Below, piece by piece: positions 33,503-42,386 of a DNA stretch of 64,000 nt (position 1 is its first letter; the number at the start of each line of letters is the position of its first letter). Location: NCBI GenBank assembly GCA_020638575.1, contig JACKIH010000003.1:1283501-1347500 (forward strand), in the 5' to 3' direction. The notes beneath the pieces are model-generated. The model was not told the DNA's origin. It saw nothing but the letters and a program-made list of their open reading frames with translations, and did not search any database. A program made the translations under genes and the position numbers. Source of the DNA: Rhodospirillaceae bacterium (lineage in GTDB: Bacteria > Pseudomonadota > Alphaproteobacteria > DSM-16000 > Inquilinaceae).

Positions 33503-34473
33503 CGGCGGCCACCCAGCAGACCGGCCACGGCGATGCCGGCGACCAGCGACACCGCGATCCCGGCGGCCAGCACCAGCAGCGGTTCGGGCACGGTCGGGCG
33601 GTCCAGCGCCGAGGGCCGCTCCACCAGGTCGGCGGCATAGGGGCCGTCGGCGGCGATCAGCATGGCCTGGCGCTCCTGCTGGCCGAGCAGGCGGCCCAGC
33701 GCCAGGCGGTGTTCGGCCAGCCGCGCTTCGGTGAGCTGCTGGTTGAGATAGGCGATCTGGCCTGCCGCACGGCGGGCGGCGTGGCCGCGCAGGATCTCAT
33801 CGGCCGTGGTGTGCAGCACGGCCAGCACCTCCAGCGCCAGCGCCCGGTCGGCATGGGCGAGCAGGACGCGGCGCATGGCCGTCGTGCCCACCCGCTCCAC
33901 CACCAGATCGCGGCCGAGGCGTTCGGCCAGCTCCTCCGCCTCCGGCGGCTGCCAGGCCGGCGCCCCGAACCACGCGCGCACGCACGCCGACAGCCGGGCC
34001 GACCAGCCCTCGGGCGGATGCCAGGAGCCGGCCGCCGCATCCCACTGGCCAGCGAACAGGCGTCGCACCAGGTCCGGCCGCGCATCGACGATGCGGGCGG
34101 CCACCTCCACCGAGGTGAGGAGCTGGAGAAAGCGCTGGTAGTCGGTAACTTCCGTCTCTTCGGCACCGGTAAGCACGGTGGCCAGGTTGAGGTCGCGGCC
34201 GCCGCGGTCGCCTTCGGCCTCGGTCAGCAGCGCGGTGGCCGGGGCCACCACCATCCAGGCCGTGTAGCGCGCCGGCGTCAGGGAGAGCCAGGCCACCGTA
34301 GCCACGATCCCGAGCAGCGCCACCAGCAGCCCGGCCACAAGGGCCATCAGCCGGCGCTTCCGCCCACGCCCTGGCCCGCCGGCAGGTCGGCGCCAGCGTT
34401 CGCCCGCAGTCTCCGCGGCGGGCGGCGCCGGCGGCGCGGGCGAGGGGCTGTCCGGCAGCGCTACGGCCGGCAC
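33499..34473 (-). CDS. Wzz-type chain-length determinant protein
   Basis: A 324-residue inner-membrane protein with the two-helix Wzz plan. A first helix (LMALVAGLLVALLGIVATVAWL, near residue 50) is followed by a periplasmic helical region of about 210 residues and a second helix close to the C-terminus (LLVLAAGIAVSLVAGIAVAGLL). Members set O-antigen or exopolysaccharide chain length. No C-terminal tyrosine kinase is fused. I prefer the GTG at 34473 (CAGGA upstream), which overlaps the GT4 gene by 13 bp; the longer upstream reading is the shadow of that gene. Confidence 0.8.
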   Translation of the reverse strand: MPAVALPDSPSPAPPAPPAAETAGERWRRPAGGPGRGRKRRLMALVAGLLVALLGIVATVAWLSLTPARYTAWMVVAPATALLTEAEGDRGGRDLNLATVLTGAEETEVTDYQRFLQLLTSVEVAARIVDARPDLVRRLFAGQWDAAAGSWHPPEGWSARLSACVRAWFGAPAWQPPEAEELAERLGRDLVVERVGTTAMRRVLLAHADRALALEVLAVLHTTADEILRGHAARRAAGQIAYLNQQLTEARLAEHRLALGRLLGQQERQAMLIAADGPYAADLVERPSALDRPTVPEPLLVLAAGIAVSLVAGIAVAGLLGGRR

Positions 34474-35726
34474 AGGCCCAAATCCTGCCCGGCCAGAGCG
34501 GCAAGCGCCGGCGGCACCTGGACCAACGCGTCCGCTGCAGCGGTGACCCCCAGGGCATCGCGCACCGCCCCGTGGAACCGCGCCACGCCGGCAGCGTGGG
34601 CCTGGGACGGCGCCACCGCGGCAGCACCCGCCGCCAGCCGCTGCATGGCCGCCGGATCGGCTGCGAGGTGCGCCAGGGTTCGCGCCAGTGCGGCCCCGTC
34701 GCCCGGCGGCAGCCACAGCCCGGCCCCGCTGTCGCGCAGCAGGGCGGCAAGGCCGGTGCCCGGCGGTCCGCAGAACACCACCGGACGGCCCAGGGCCAGG
34801 GCGAGATGGGCCTTGCACGGCAGCGCCATGCCGGCGGCCCGCCGGTCCAGCACCGCCAGCGCCAGATCGGCCGACCGGATCAGCCGCGCCAGCGCCGCAT
34901 CGGCCAACCAGGGGCGGCAGGCGACCCGGTCGGCCAGCCCCCGCGCCCGCACCGCCGCATCGAACCGGTGCCTGGCCGAGCCGCCGCCAGCAAAGGTGAA
35001 GCGGATCGCCGTCCTATCGGCGGCCAGCCGCGCCGCCGCGTCCAGCAGGCCGGCGGTGTCGTGCGCCCGCCCCAGGCTACCGGCGTGGACCACATGCAGC
35101 CCCTGCCTCGCAGTCGGCATCGCAGTCGGCATCGCAATCGGCATCGCAGTCGGCCACGCCGGCCGGCCGCCGTCCGCCCAGGCGTCCGCCCAGTTGGGCA
35201 CCACCGCCACGCGGTGGCGCGGCACGCCGTAGGCCGCCAGCGGCTCCAGCATCGCCACGTCGATCGCCAGGATGCGGTCATGGGAGGCGAGGGCCGCCCG
35301 CCCCGCCTGCCGCAGGACGGCGGCCGAGGGCGCCTCGCCCGGCGCCACCAGATCGAACAGGTCGGGGTAGAGATCCTGCAGCCAATGGATGGAAACCCCG
35401 CCGCGTGCCTTGACCAGCCGGCCCACCAGGCCGAGCAGCGGCGGATCGCTCATCAGCACGGTGACGTCGGCCGGCGGCAGTTGCGCGACGCCGCGGGCCA
35501 GTGCCGAAATCTGCTCCAGCGTATCCCGCCAGCTTTGGCCCTGCGGGGCGGCGGCGCGGCGCACGTCCACGCCATGGTGGACATCCGCGGCGTCCGTGGG
35601 GCCGCAGCACAGCACGGCGACGTCCCAGCCCTGGCCATGCAGGTGGCGGGCCGCGTCCGCTGCCAGCCGCCCGGTGGCGCCGGGGTCCGGCGGAAAGACG
35701 CGATTGACGAACAGGATGGACGGCAT
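34461..35726 (-). CDS. GT4-family glycosyltransferase (WcaI-like)
   Basis: A 421-residue GT-B enzyme: N-terminal acceptor domain (SILFVNRVFPPDPGATGRLAADAARHL) and C-terminal nucleotide-sugar domain (LHVVHAGSLGRAHDTAGLLDAA, then LPCKAHLALALGRPVVF with the conserved carboxylate-binding region). It transfers a sugar during polysaccharide repeat-unit assembly. At about residues 190-204 an MPTAMPIAMPTAMPTA run, coded by a 12-base tandem repeat, sits in the linker between the domains and is probably variable. Start is ATG at 35726. Confidence 0.87.
   Translation of the reverse strand: MPSILFVNRVFPPDPGATGRLAADAARHLHGQGWDVAVLCCGPTDAADVHHGVDVRRAAAPQGQSWRDTLEQISALARGVAQLPPADVTVLMSDPPLLGLVGRLVKARGGVSIHWLQDLYPDLFDLVAPGEAPSAAVLRQAGRAALASHDRILAIDVAMLEPLAAYGVPRHRVAVVPNWADAWADGGRPAWPTAMPIAMPTAMPTARQGLHVVHAGSLGRAHDTAGLLDAAARLAADRTAIRFTFAGGGSARHRFDAAVRARGLADRVACRPWLADAALARLIRSADLALAVLDRRAAGMALPCKAHLALALGRPVVFCGPPGTGLAALLRDSGAGLWLPPGDGAALARTLAHLAADPAAMQRLAAGAAAVAPSQAHAAGVARFHGAVRDALGVTAAADALVQVPPALAALAGQDLGLCRP
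35109..35156. repeat. 12-bp tandem repeat inside GT4 linker
   Basis: Four consecutive copies of CGCAGTCGGCAT, with one G-to-A change in copy 3 and CA for AT at the end of copy 4. Each unit adds four residues in frame. Confidence 0.9.
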
Positions 35727-35788
35727 GGCGGCCCGCGGCAGCTCGGCGGATGCGGCATGCTATCGCATGCAGAGCACCGAAACGACCC

Positions 35789-37084
35789 TTATGGACTAAG
35801 GCGATTGTCGGTGGGCCTGCCCCGGCCCGACAAGGCGCAAGCCAGGACGACGAAGGCGAAATCGATCGCCTTGAACCCGGGCAGCACAAGCAACGCCAGA
35901 ACAAGTGTAGCGGCGAGCGCCACCGTGCCGGCGGTGAGGTCGCGCGGCCACCACAGGCCACCACTGCCGAGCCCGGCCAGCAACAGGGCCGCCGTCGCCG
36001 TCAGGCCGACCAGGCCGGTCTTGGCCGCCAGGTAGAGTGGGGCGGAGTGGAGGAAGGAGACGCGCAGATCCGGGATCGCGGGCAGGTCCACCAGCGCCCC
36101 CCAGCCGAGCCCCAAGGCGGCATCGGTCAGGCTGCGGCCGAGCAGGTCCGTCACCACAGCCACCTCGCCCAGATGGTGGTTCCAGCCGACCAGATGGGTC
36201 TTCACCTCCACCAGCCGGACGAGCCCGCCCAGCCACGGCCAGGCGATCACGCCAGCCAGGCCGAGCGCGGCCATGAGCACGATCCACGTCCAATCGGGTC
36301 GCCGCACCAGCGCCCGCACCGCGGCAATCGCCGCCACCAGGACCATCAGGACGAGCAGCCCGCGCTGGGTGGTGGCAGCGGCGGCCGCCGCCGGCAGGCA
36401 GGCCAGCAAAGCCGCCCCCAGGCGCTCGCCCAGGCGGACCGGCCCTCGCCGCCGCCTCGCCCCCGCCCTCGCTCCCGGCCCAGCCCCCGGCCCCGGCCCC
36501 GGCCCGGCGGCCAGCGCCCGGGCGGGCCAGTAGAGGGCGGCGAACCACACCAGCGGGCTATTGGCCAGGTAGTGCGCCCGCGGCCCCGCCGCCGACAGCC
36601 CGAGCGTGCCCGGCAGCGCGCCATGCTCCACGAAGAAGCGCCCGGCCAGCACGCAGCCGGCCACGCCCAAAGCCAGGTGGACGGTTTCGGCCGATACGCA
36701 ATCGGCCAGCCTGCGTCCATCCACCCACACCGGCAGCAGGATCAACCCCATGGGGATGATGTCGCGCAGGATGTCGGCCGCCGGCCAGCCATGGGCGGCA
36801 CCGGTGACCAGCGGCCCCCACAGCACGGCCAGCACAAAGACGCTGCCCAGCGCCGCCCGCCCCGGCCAGTCGAGCCCGACGGCACGACGCAGCGCCATCG
36901 GCCACCACAGGGCTCCCAGCAGGCACAGGCCCACCGCCACGTCCGCCGCACCGATCGCATCGGGCGTCGGCGTGCCGAAGCCGGCCTGCACCGCCAGTGC
37001 CAGGGCGAGACAGAGCTGCGCGCGCAGGGCCGTCACCGGCCGGACGGCCGGCTGGCCACGCTCCCCCAGCTCTCCTACAGTCAT
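35789..37084 (-). CDS. Wzy/WaaL-like O-antigen polymerase or ligase
   Basis: A 431-residue membrane protein with about ten to twelve hydrophobic segments and the polymerase/ligase layout: TQRGLLVLMVL after the central helices, then a periplasmic region with GWNHHLGEVAVVTDLLGRSLTD and HSAPLYLAAKTGLVGL. The H-S-A-P-L motif corresponds to the conserved HN.. loop of Wzy_C proteins. A GPGPGPGAGPGARAGARRRR-type low-complexity loop (about residues 190-210) comes from CCCCGG-rich DNA. Start is ATG at 37084 with GGGGAG upstream. Polymerase and ligase cannot be distinguished by sequence alone. Confidence 0.75.
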   Translation of the reverse strand: MTVGELGERGQPAVRPVTALRAQLCLALALAVQAGFGTPTPDAIGAADVAVGLCLLGALWWPMALRRAVGLDWPGRAALGSVFVLAVLWGPLVTGAAHGWPAADILRDIIPMGLILLPVWVDGRRLADCVSAETVHLALGVAGCVLAGRFFVEHGALPGTLGLSAAGPRAHYLANSPLVWFAALYWPARALAAGPGPGPGAGPGARAGARRRRGPVRLGERLGAALLACLPAAAAAATTQRGLLVLMVLVAAIAAVRALVRRPDWTWIVLMAALGLAGVIAWPWLGGLVRLVEVKTHLVGWNHHLGEVAVVTDLLGRSLTDAALGLGWGALVDLPAIPDLRVSFLHSAPLYLAAKTGLVGLTATAALLLAGLGSGGLWWPRDLTAGTVALAATLVLALLVLPGFKAIDFAFVVLACALSGRGRPTDNRLSP

Positions 37085-37133
37085 GGCTCCGCTCCCCGGC
37101 GCAGCAGTCCGTGCCGCAAGAGAGTGCCATCGG

Positions 37134-38288
37134 ATGGCCCATCGCGTCGTTGATCTTCCCCTTGGCGGCAACCCGCCCGGTACGGCCCGCAGCGTGCGCC
37201 TGCACCGCTTCGGCACGGCGGGCGCCCGCCCGCTGGTCTATGTGCAGGGCGGCCTGCATGCCACCGAGGTGCCGGGCATGCTGGTGGCCGACCGGCTGGT
37301 GCGCCGGCTGATGGAGCTGGATGCCGCCGGTAGGGTGGTGGGCGAGGTCCGCGTGGTGCCGGTCGCCAACCCGCTCGGGCTCGACCAGCGTGTGTTCGAC
37401 GAGCGCATCGGCCGCTTCGACATGGCCGGCAACGGCAACTTCAACCGCGGTCATGCCGACCTGGCGGACGCGGTGGCCAGGCGGGTGGAGGGCCGCCTGG
37501 GCGCCGATCCCGCCGCCAATATGACGACGATCCGGGAGGCCGCACTGGCGGCGGTGGCGGCCCTTTCACCGCTCTCCCAGGCCGACCACCTGCGCCGCAC
37601 GCTGCTGGGCCAGGCGGTCGACGCTGACATCGTGCTCGACCTGCACTGCGACGAGATCGCCCCGCTGCACCTCTACCTCGGCACGCCCTTGTGGCCGGGG
37701 GCAGCCGACCTGGCGGGCGATCTGGGGGCCGAAGCGGTGTTCGTGGCCGAGGTGTCCGGCGGCCATCCGTTCGACGAGGCGTGCTCGGCGCTATGGTGGC
37801 GGCTCGCCGCGCGCTTCGGGCCCGACGTGCCGATCCCGCCCGCCTGCCTTGCCTCCACCGTGGAGCTGCGGGGCATGGCCGATGTGGACGGCGGCCTCGC
37901 CGACCGCGACGCCGACGCCATCGTCGCGTTCCTGACGCGCCGCGGCGCCATTGCCGGCACGCCGCCGCCGCTGCCGGCGCTGCGCTGCGCGGCCACGCCG
38001 CTGGCGGGCGTGGACATGGTCACCAGCCCGGTCTCCGGAATCGTGCTGATCCTGGTGGCGGTGGGTGAGGAGGTGGCGGCCGGCGCCCGTGTGGCGGAGG
38101 TGCTCGACCCATCGGGACCGGCCGCAAGCGGACTGCCGGCACCTCAGCCGGCAGCACTCACCGCAGCCGCGGCCGGACGCGTCTGGAGCCTGACGACGCG
38201 GCGCTTCGTCGATCCTGGAACGGTGGTCGTGAAGATCGCCGGGGACAATGCCTTGCCCGGCAAGTCGGAGCTGCTGCTGACACCGTGA
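37134..38288 (+). CDS. AstE/AspA-family metallo-deacylase
   Basis: A 384-residue zinc hydrolase of the succinylglutamate desuccinylase/aspartoacylase family. The zinc ligands are seen in GGLHATEVPG (H and E near residue 42) and DLHCDE (H near residue 166); NGNFNRG supplies the substrate-side Asn-Arg. A C-terminal beta barrel (after residue 290) resembles a biotinyl/lipoyl-like cap (MVTSPVSGIVLILVAVGEEVAAGARV). Substrate is unknown: N-acyl amino acids are typical. It is divergent from the Wzy gene with only 49 bp between starts and is probably not part of the polysaccharide locus. Confidence 0.87.
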   Translation: MAHRVVDLPLGGNPPGTARSVRLHRFGTAGARPLVYVQGGLHATEVPGMLVADRLVRRLMELDAAGRVVGEVRVVPVANPLGLDQRVFDERIGRFDMAGNGNFNRGHADLADAVARRVEGRLGADPAANMTTIREAALAAVAALSPLSQADHLRRTLLGQAVDADIVLDLHCDEIAPLHLYLGTPLWPGAADLAGDLGAEAVFVAEVSGGHPFDEACSALWWRLAARFGPDVPIPPACLASTVELRGMADVDGGLADRDADAIVAFLTRRGAIAGTPPPLPALRCAATPLAGVDMVTSPVSGIVLILVAVGEEVAAGARVAEVLDPSGPAASGLPAPQPAALTAAAAGRVWSLTTRRFVDPGTVVVKIAGDNALPGKSELLLTP

Positions 38289-38309
38289 TCGCGGCTGCCG
38301 GCTGGGCGG

Positions 38310-38726
38310 TCAGGCGAGGGCGACCGCCACCTTGCCTTCGCAGAGATAGTCCGACAGGTCCTGATCCGCCGACATCAGGTGTTCGACGATCCAGCCCTTC
38401 AGGAAGCCGAGCAGCTCTTCGCTGATATCCTCGTTGTGCTGCTCCACGACGTTGGCGAGCGCGGTGAGCTGCTCCAGGAACCCGTCGTGCAGCACCTTGT
38501 GCTCGTCGTATCGCGGATAGCGGGAGCGGATCATCGCATGTTCTTCGCGGGTGAAATGCGACATCGAGTATTCGGCCAGGGCACACACGGTTTCCACGAT
38601 GATGGCACCGCTCTCGCCGCGGTGCACGGCCTCCTCGAAACGGTTGTACAGCGCCACCAGATGTTCGTGGTCGTCATCGATGCCCTTGTGACCGACGCAC
38701 AAGGTTTCATCCCAGACTAGAGGCAT
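38310..38726 (-). CDS. Bacteriohemerythrin
   Basis: A 138-residue four-helix oxygen-binding protein. The di-iron ligands are present in order: GHKGIDDDHEHL (two His), FTREEHAM (His, Glu), YDEHKVLHDGFL (two His) and EHLMSADQDL (His, Asp). Soluble bacterial hemerythrins deliver or sense oxygen, often in microaerophiles. It is a stand-alone gene on the minus strand, and its C-terminus (LCEGKVAVALA) has no signalling domain. Confidence 0.93.
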   Translation of the reverse strand: MPLVWDETLCVGHKGIDDDHEHLVALYNRFEEAVHRGESGAIIVETVCALAEYSMSHFTREEHAMIRSRYPRYDEHKVLHDGFLEQLTALANVVEQHNEDISEELLGFLKGWIVEHLMSADQDLSDYLCEGKVAVALA

Positions 38727-38830
38727 GCTGCGTCCCTTCGAGGCTCGCCGACCCAGTGTCGGAGTAACACCTCAACGCTTAACAAATCATGGACTACGCA
38801 GCGCCGACTGCCGCTTTCGTGTGCGCCGGG

Positions 38831-39703
38831 TCAGCGCGGGCAGTTCACCCGGTAGCTCCACCGCGTAGGGAACAGCCGGTTGGAGTTCACCACCACCTGC
38901 ACGTATGGGTCGTTGCCGATCGGCGTGAAGAAGAACTGCAGGCGGCCGCGGCCCGACACCATGCCCGGCGTCGCGACGATGCGCTGGCCGTGGTACCAGA
39001 CCTCGATGCTGTCGGGCACGCGCACCGTATCGTAGTCCACCGTCACGATGCCGCCGCGGGTGCCCAGGTTGACGGTGCGCCGGTCGTCGTGGCGCCCGGC
39101 CGCCGACATGTCGGTGTTGCACAGGCTGACCGGGCCCGGCGGTGGTGGTGGCGGCGGTTGCTGCTGGGGCGGCTGGGGCTGCATCGGCTGCGGCTGCATC
39201 GGCTGCGGCTGCGGCGGGATGGGCTGGGGTTCCGGCTGCGGCTGGGGTACCGGCTGGGGTGGCAGCGGCGGCGGATCGGGCCGGCGCTCCGGCAGGCCAG
39301 GCGGGGCCGGCACGGGGTCGGGCTCCGGTTCCGGTTCGGGTTCCACGACCGGCTCGGGCGGCGGCTCCGGCTCGTCGAGTTGGGCGATCTGCAGCGGCGG
39401 CTCGGGGTCCGGCTCGGGTTCCGGCGGCACCGGGCAATCGGCGGCATCGATCATGGCCAGCCGCAGGCGCTGCAACTCGTCCTCCAGCGCCAGGTTGCGC
39501 TGGCGTTCGGCCACCAGCACGCCGGTCCGCGGATCTGGCTCTGCGGGTTCGGGACAGAAGGTGAGGATCGGCTGGCCGTCCACCCAGGCGAGCCCGCAGG
39601 CTTCCAGCACGCGCCACCCTGCCCCGCCGAGCGCCAGGATCAGCAGGATCCAGAGCGGCAGCGCCCAGCCAATCCACCGGTACCTGTGCGACCCAGAGGC
39701 CAC
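38831..39703 (-). CDS. Membrane-anchored proline-rich protein with unknown C-terminal domain
   Basis: A 290-residue protein. It starts with a membrane helix (WALPLWILLILALGGAGW, residues 13-30), then a short coiled segment with ERQRNLALEDELQRLRLAM. A long Pro/Glu then Pro/Gln-rich spacer (about 95-185) follows. Last is a compact C-terminal domain of about 95 residues that looks all-beta (GGIVTVDYDTVRVPDSIEVWYHG, then GRGRLQFFFTPIGNDPYVQVVV). The topology suggests a periplasmic or surface-exposed head on a flexible stalk. The GTG start has GGGGAG upstream. I do not recognise the head domain by name. Confidence 0.7.
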   Translation of the reverse strand: MASGSHRYRWIGWALPLWILLILALGGAGWRVLEACGLAWVDGQPILTFCPEPAEPDPRTGVLVAERQRNLALEDELQRLRLAMIDAADCPVPPEPEPDPEPPLQIAQLDEPEPPPEPVVEPEPEPEPDPVPAPPGLPERRPDPPPLPPQPVPQPQPEPQPIPPQPQPMQPQPMQPQPPQQQPPPPPPPGPVSLCNTDMSAAGRHDDRRTVNLGTRGGIVTVDYDTVRVPDSIEVWYHGQRIVATPGMVSGRGRLQFFFTPIGNDPYVQVVVNSNRLFPTRWSYRVNCPR

Positions 39704-39868
39704 GGCCTGCTCCCCATGCCACGGCCACGGGCCGGCGCGTCCGGCATACGGTCACGCGGCCCACGGCAAGCAGGCCATACTTGCCGGGGAAAATGGCAAA
39801 TCTGGGCAGACACTTGGCCCGCTCTGCCTCATTGCGGCGGTGGCGGACGCGATAGCCGGGCTGTCGGC

Positions 39869-40336
39869 TCACCAGTGTTCGGACAGCTCCGCGGCCCCGC
39901 GCCACTCCTCCAGCCGGCGCAAGGTCGGCCGGGTGGTGTCGGCCGGCAGCCCATCGAGCGCGAAAAATCCGACCTCGGCGATTTCCAGGCTGTGGCGCTC
40001 GGCCGGGCGCCAGGCGTCCACCACATAGAGCGCCACGTGATCGCAATAGCCCACCTGGAAATTGGCGTAGAGGTGGACGAGGCGGCCGAGCCGGTCGACC
40101 CGCACGCCGGCTTCCTCCTGCGTCTCGCGGATCGCCGCGGCGGCCGCGGTTTCCCAGCGCTTGACCCCGCCACCGGGCAGGTACCAGCCCGGCCGGTAGG
40201 TGTGGCGCACGAGGCAGACCGCACCGTCGCCGTCGAACATCAAGGTGCGCACGCCGAGGCGGAAGGGCTTGGCGATGCCCATCCAGCCGCGGCTCAGGCG
40301 GTAGAGCGTACGCGGAAAGGGGACCCGCCGGAGCAT
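39869..40336 (-). CDS. NUDIX hydrolase
   Basis: A 155-residue NUDIX-superfamily protein. The NUDIX box is complete: GGGVKRWETAAAAAIRETQEEAG (residues about 48-70), with the REtqEEaG metal-binding core. It probably hydrolyses a nucleoside-diphosphate-linked compound; the substrate is not predictable. The ATG at 40336 is preferred to an in-frame upstream ATG because the upstream gene's stop lies at 40347. It is the third gene in a run of MFS, membrane protein, NUDIX on the minus strand. Confidence 0.88.
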   Translation of the reverse strand: MLRRVPFPRTLYRLSRGWMGIAKPFRLGVRTLMFDGDGAVCLVRHTYRPGWYLPGGGVKRWETAAAAAIRETQEEAGVRVDRLGRLVHLYANFQVGYCDHVALYVVDAWRPAERHSLEIAEVGFFALDGLPADTTRPTLRRLEEWRGAAELSEHW

Positions 40337-40346
40337 CACGGCCGGG

Positions 40347-40745
40347 TCAGCCCGCGCTTTCGGGCGGCACGGGCGCCGAGGGTGGTGCATCGAAATAGCC
40401 GCCGATGGCGCGGAAGACACCGGCGGCGAACACCCCGGCCAGCGCCAGGCCCGGCCAATAGGCCTCGGTCAGCGCGGCGAGGACGGCGCCGGCAATGGCC
40501 AGCGCGGCGAACAGCACCATGGCCAGCAGGTTGCCGCGGCGGGTGGCGGGCCAACCCGGCCCGACCGGTTCGCCCACCGGCACGGCACCGGCGATCCGGA
40601 CGATCAGCAGAAAGCTCACGCCGGCCTGCACCAGCCCGAGCACGTAGAGCGCCCCGCTGCCGGCATCGGCCGCCACCGCCAGCCCCAAGAGCCCGCAGAC
40701 GGTCAGGCCCGCCATCGCCACCATCCATGAAGAAAACCCGACCAT
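40347..40745 (-). CDS. Small four-helix membrane protein, unknown
   Basis: A 132-residue hydrophobic protein with four predicted membrane segments (starting at about residues 5, 35, 72 and 93). Its C-terminus is proline-rich (PPSAPVPPESAG). No named family is recognised. It lies 18 bp downstream of the MFS exporter and 10 bp upstream of the NUDIX gene, all on one strand, so co-transcription is likely. Confidence 0.65.
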   Translation of the reverse strand: MVGFSSWMVAMAGLTVCGLLGLAVAADAGSGALYVLGLVQAGVSFLLIVRIAGAVPVGEPVGPGWPATRRGNLLAMVLFAALAIAGAVLAALTEAYWPGLALAGVFAAGVFRAIGGYFDAPPSAPVPPESAG

Positions 40746-40763
40746 CGCCCGTCGCGTCCCTGT

Positions 40764-42275
40764 TCAGTTACGGTCTGCCGCCGGCCGCAAGCGGCGATGG
40801 GCCACCAGTGCCGCCAGCGCGCCCAGAGCGGCCGCCGTCGCCATGGCCGCGGCATATCCGGCATCGAACGCCGCGGCCAGCACCGCACGGTCGGGCGCGC
40901 CGGGGGCCGGCAGCACCCCGAAGCGCAAGCCCGCGTGGGCAAGGCCGGCGGCGTCCACCTGCCCGAAATAGATCATCCCGGCGATGGAGCCCAGCACCGC
41001 CACCGACAATAGACCGGCAACGCGGCTGGCGGCGTTGTTGATGCCCGATGCAACACCCACCCGGTCGTCGGCCGCGGCAGTCATCACCGCCGTGGTCAAG
41101 GGTGCGACCACCAGCGCCATGCCGCAGGCGAGCAGGCCCACCGGCAAAGCGATGCCCGCAACGAAGGCGTCAACCTGCAAAGCCAGCACCGCCGCTGCCG
41201 CCGCCACCAGCAGTGCCCCCGCCACCAGCAGGCGGGCCGGGCCGTGGCGATCCGCCCAGGCACCCGAAAAGCGCGACACCAGGCCGATCATCAGGCCCAC
41301 CGGCAAGAGCGTCAGCCCGACCTCCATGGCCGACAGGCCGCGCCGGGCGATCAGCTCGAAGGGCAGCAGGAAGAGGATCCCGCGCAGCGCACCGTAGAGG
41401 AACAGGGTCAACAGGTTGGCGGCGGCGAAGGCACGGTCGGCAAACAGCACCAGCGGCACCAGGGGGGCCGGCGCCGTCGCCTCCACCCGCAAGAACAGCA
41501 CCGTGGCGGCAGCGGCGACGCCCAGCAGCGCCAGCGCCGGCCAGGGCGAACCGCCGGCATCCGCCAGCAGGGTCAACCCCACGGTGAGCGCCGCGAAGGC
41601 GGTGATCGCCAGGACGGCCCCCAGCCAGTCGAGCGGTCCCGACGCACCCGCGTTGCGGCTCTCTGCGATGTGCCGTCCGGCAAACCACAAAGCGGCGGCG
41701 GCGAACGGCAGGTTGACCCAGAACACCGCCCGCCAGTCCAGCAGGTCCACCAGGATGCCGCCCAAGGGCGGGCCGAGCGAGGTGGTGATGGCCGAGGCGC
41801 CGGCCCAGATGCCGATGGCACGGCCGCGCACCGCCTTGGGGAAGGTGGCGGCGATGATCGCCAGGCTCTGCGGCACCAGCAGGGCCGCCCCCAGCCCCTG
41901 GGCCGCGCGCGCGGCGATCAGGGTGCCCACCGTCGGGGCCGCGGCACAGGCGAGCGAGGCCACGCCGAACAGGGCGATGCCGAAAAGAAAGATGCGCTTG
42001 CGCCCGAAGCGGTCGCCCGCGGCACCGCCGATCAAGATCAGCCCGCCCAGCAGCAGGGCATAGGCGTTGACCACCCATTGCACCGCGGCGAAGCCGGCGC
42101 CGAGGTCGCGCTGGATGGCCGGCAGGGCGATGTTGACCACATTGGCATCGATGAACGCCATGGCCGAGGCGAGGATGGTGGCCACCAGCACCAAGGGCCG
42201 CGCCGGCGCCGGGCAGGCGGCACCAGCTACCGCTTCGGTTTCCCCGCTGGGCGTTTCGTGTGCCACCCTCCGCAC
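40764..42275 (-). CDS. MFS drug exporter, DHA2 (EmrB/QacA) type
   Basis: A 503-residue, 14-helix major facilitator transporter driven by proton exchange. It shows the first-loop motif GDRFGRKRIFLFG, the antiporter motif in helix 5 (SLGPPLGGILVD) and AFIDANVVNIALPAIQRDLG near the first helix, all typical of DHA2 multidrug exporters. There is no EmrA-type adaptor gene next to it. The annotated GTG start is uncertain because no good ribosome site is visible. Substrates are not predictable. Confidence 0.88.
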   Translation of the reverse strand: MRRVAHETPSGETEAVAGAACPAPARPLVLVATILASAMAFIDANVVNIALPAIQRDLGAGFAAVQWVVNAYALLLGGLILIGGAAGDRFGRKRIFLFGIALFGVASLACAAAPTVGTLIAARAAQGLGAALLVPQSLAIIAATFPKAVRGRAIGIWAGASAITTSLGPPLGGILVDLLDWRAVFWVNLPFAAAALWFAGRHIAESRNAGASGPLDWLGAVLAITAFAALTVGLTLLADAGGSPWPALALLGVAAAATVLFLRVEATAPAPLVPLVLFADRAFAAANLLTLFLYGALRGILFLLPFELIARRGLSAMEVGLTLLPVGLMIGLVSRFSGAWADRHGPARLLVAGALLVAAAAAVLALQVDAFVAGIALPVGLLACGMALVVAPLTTAVMTAAADDRVGVASGINNAASRVAGLLSVAVLGSIAGMIYFGQVDAAGLAHAGLRFGVLPAPGAPDRAVLAAAFDAGYAAAMATAAALGALAALVAHRRLRPAADRN

Positions 42276-42328
42276 CTACCGTTGCCGTCCGCCCACCGAT
42301 CATGGGAGCGCCACCGGGACAAAGCAAA

Positions 42329-42354
42329 GCGGGGCAGCCATTCGGCTGCCCCGC
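42329..42354 (-). terminator. Rho-independent terminator candidate after phoX
   Basis: A perfect 11-bp GC-rich stem (GCGGGGCAGCC/GGCTGCCCCGC) with an ATTC loop, 32 bp past the phoX stop. Read on the minus strand it is followed by GCTTTGCTTTG, a modest T-rich run. Confidence 0.7.
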
Positions 42355-42386
42355 CTGCCAACGGATGCGCGGCAGCGGCGACCGGA

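Noticed and set aside
39316..40028. Glycine-rich plus-strand ORF (GWGSGCGWGTG type)
   Set aside because: It is the antisense image of the proline-rich spacer of the minus-strand gene; no ribosome site.
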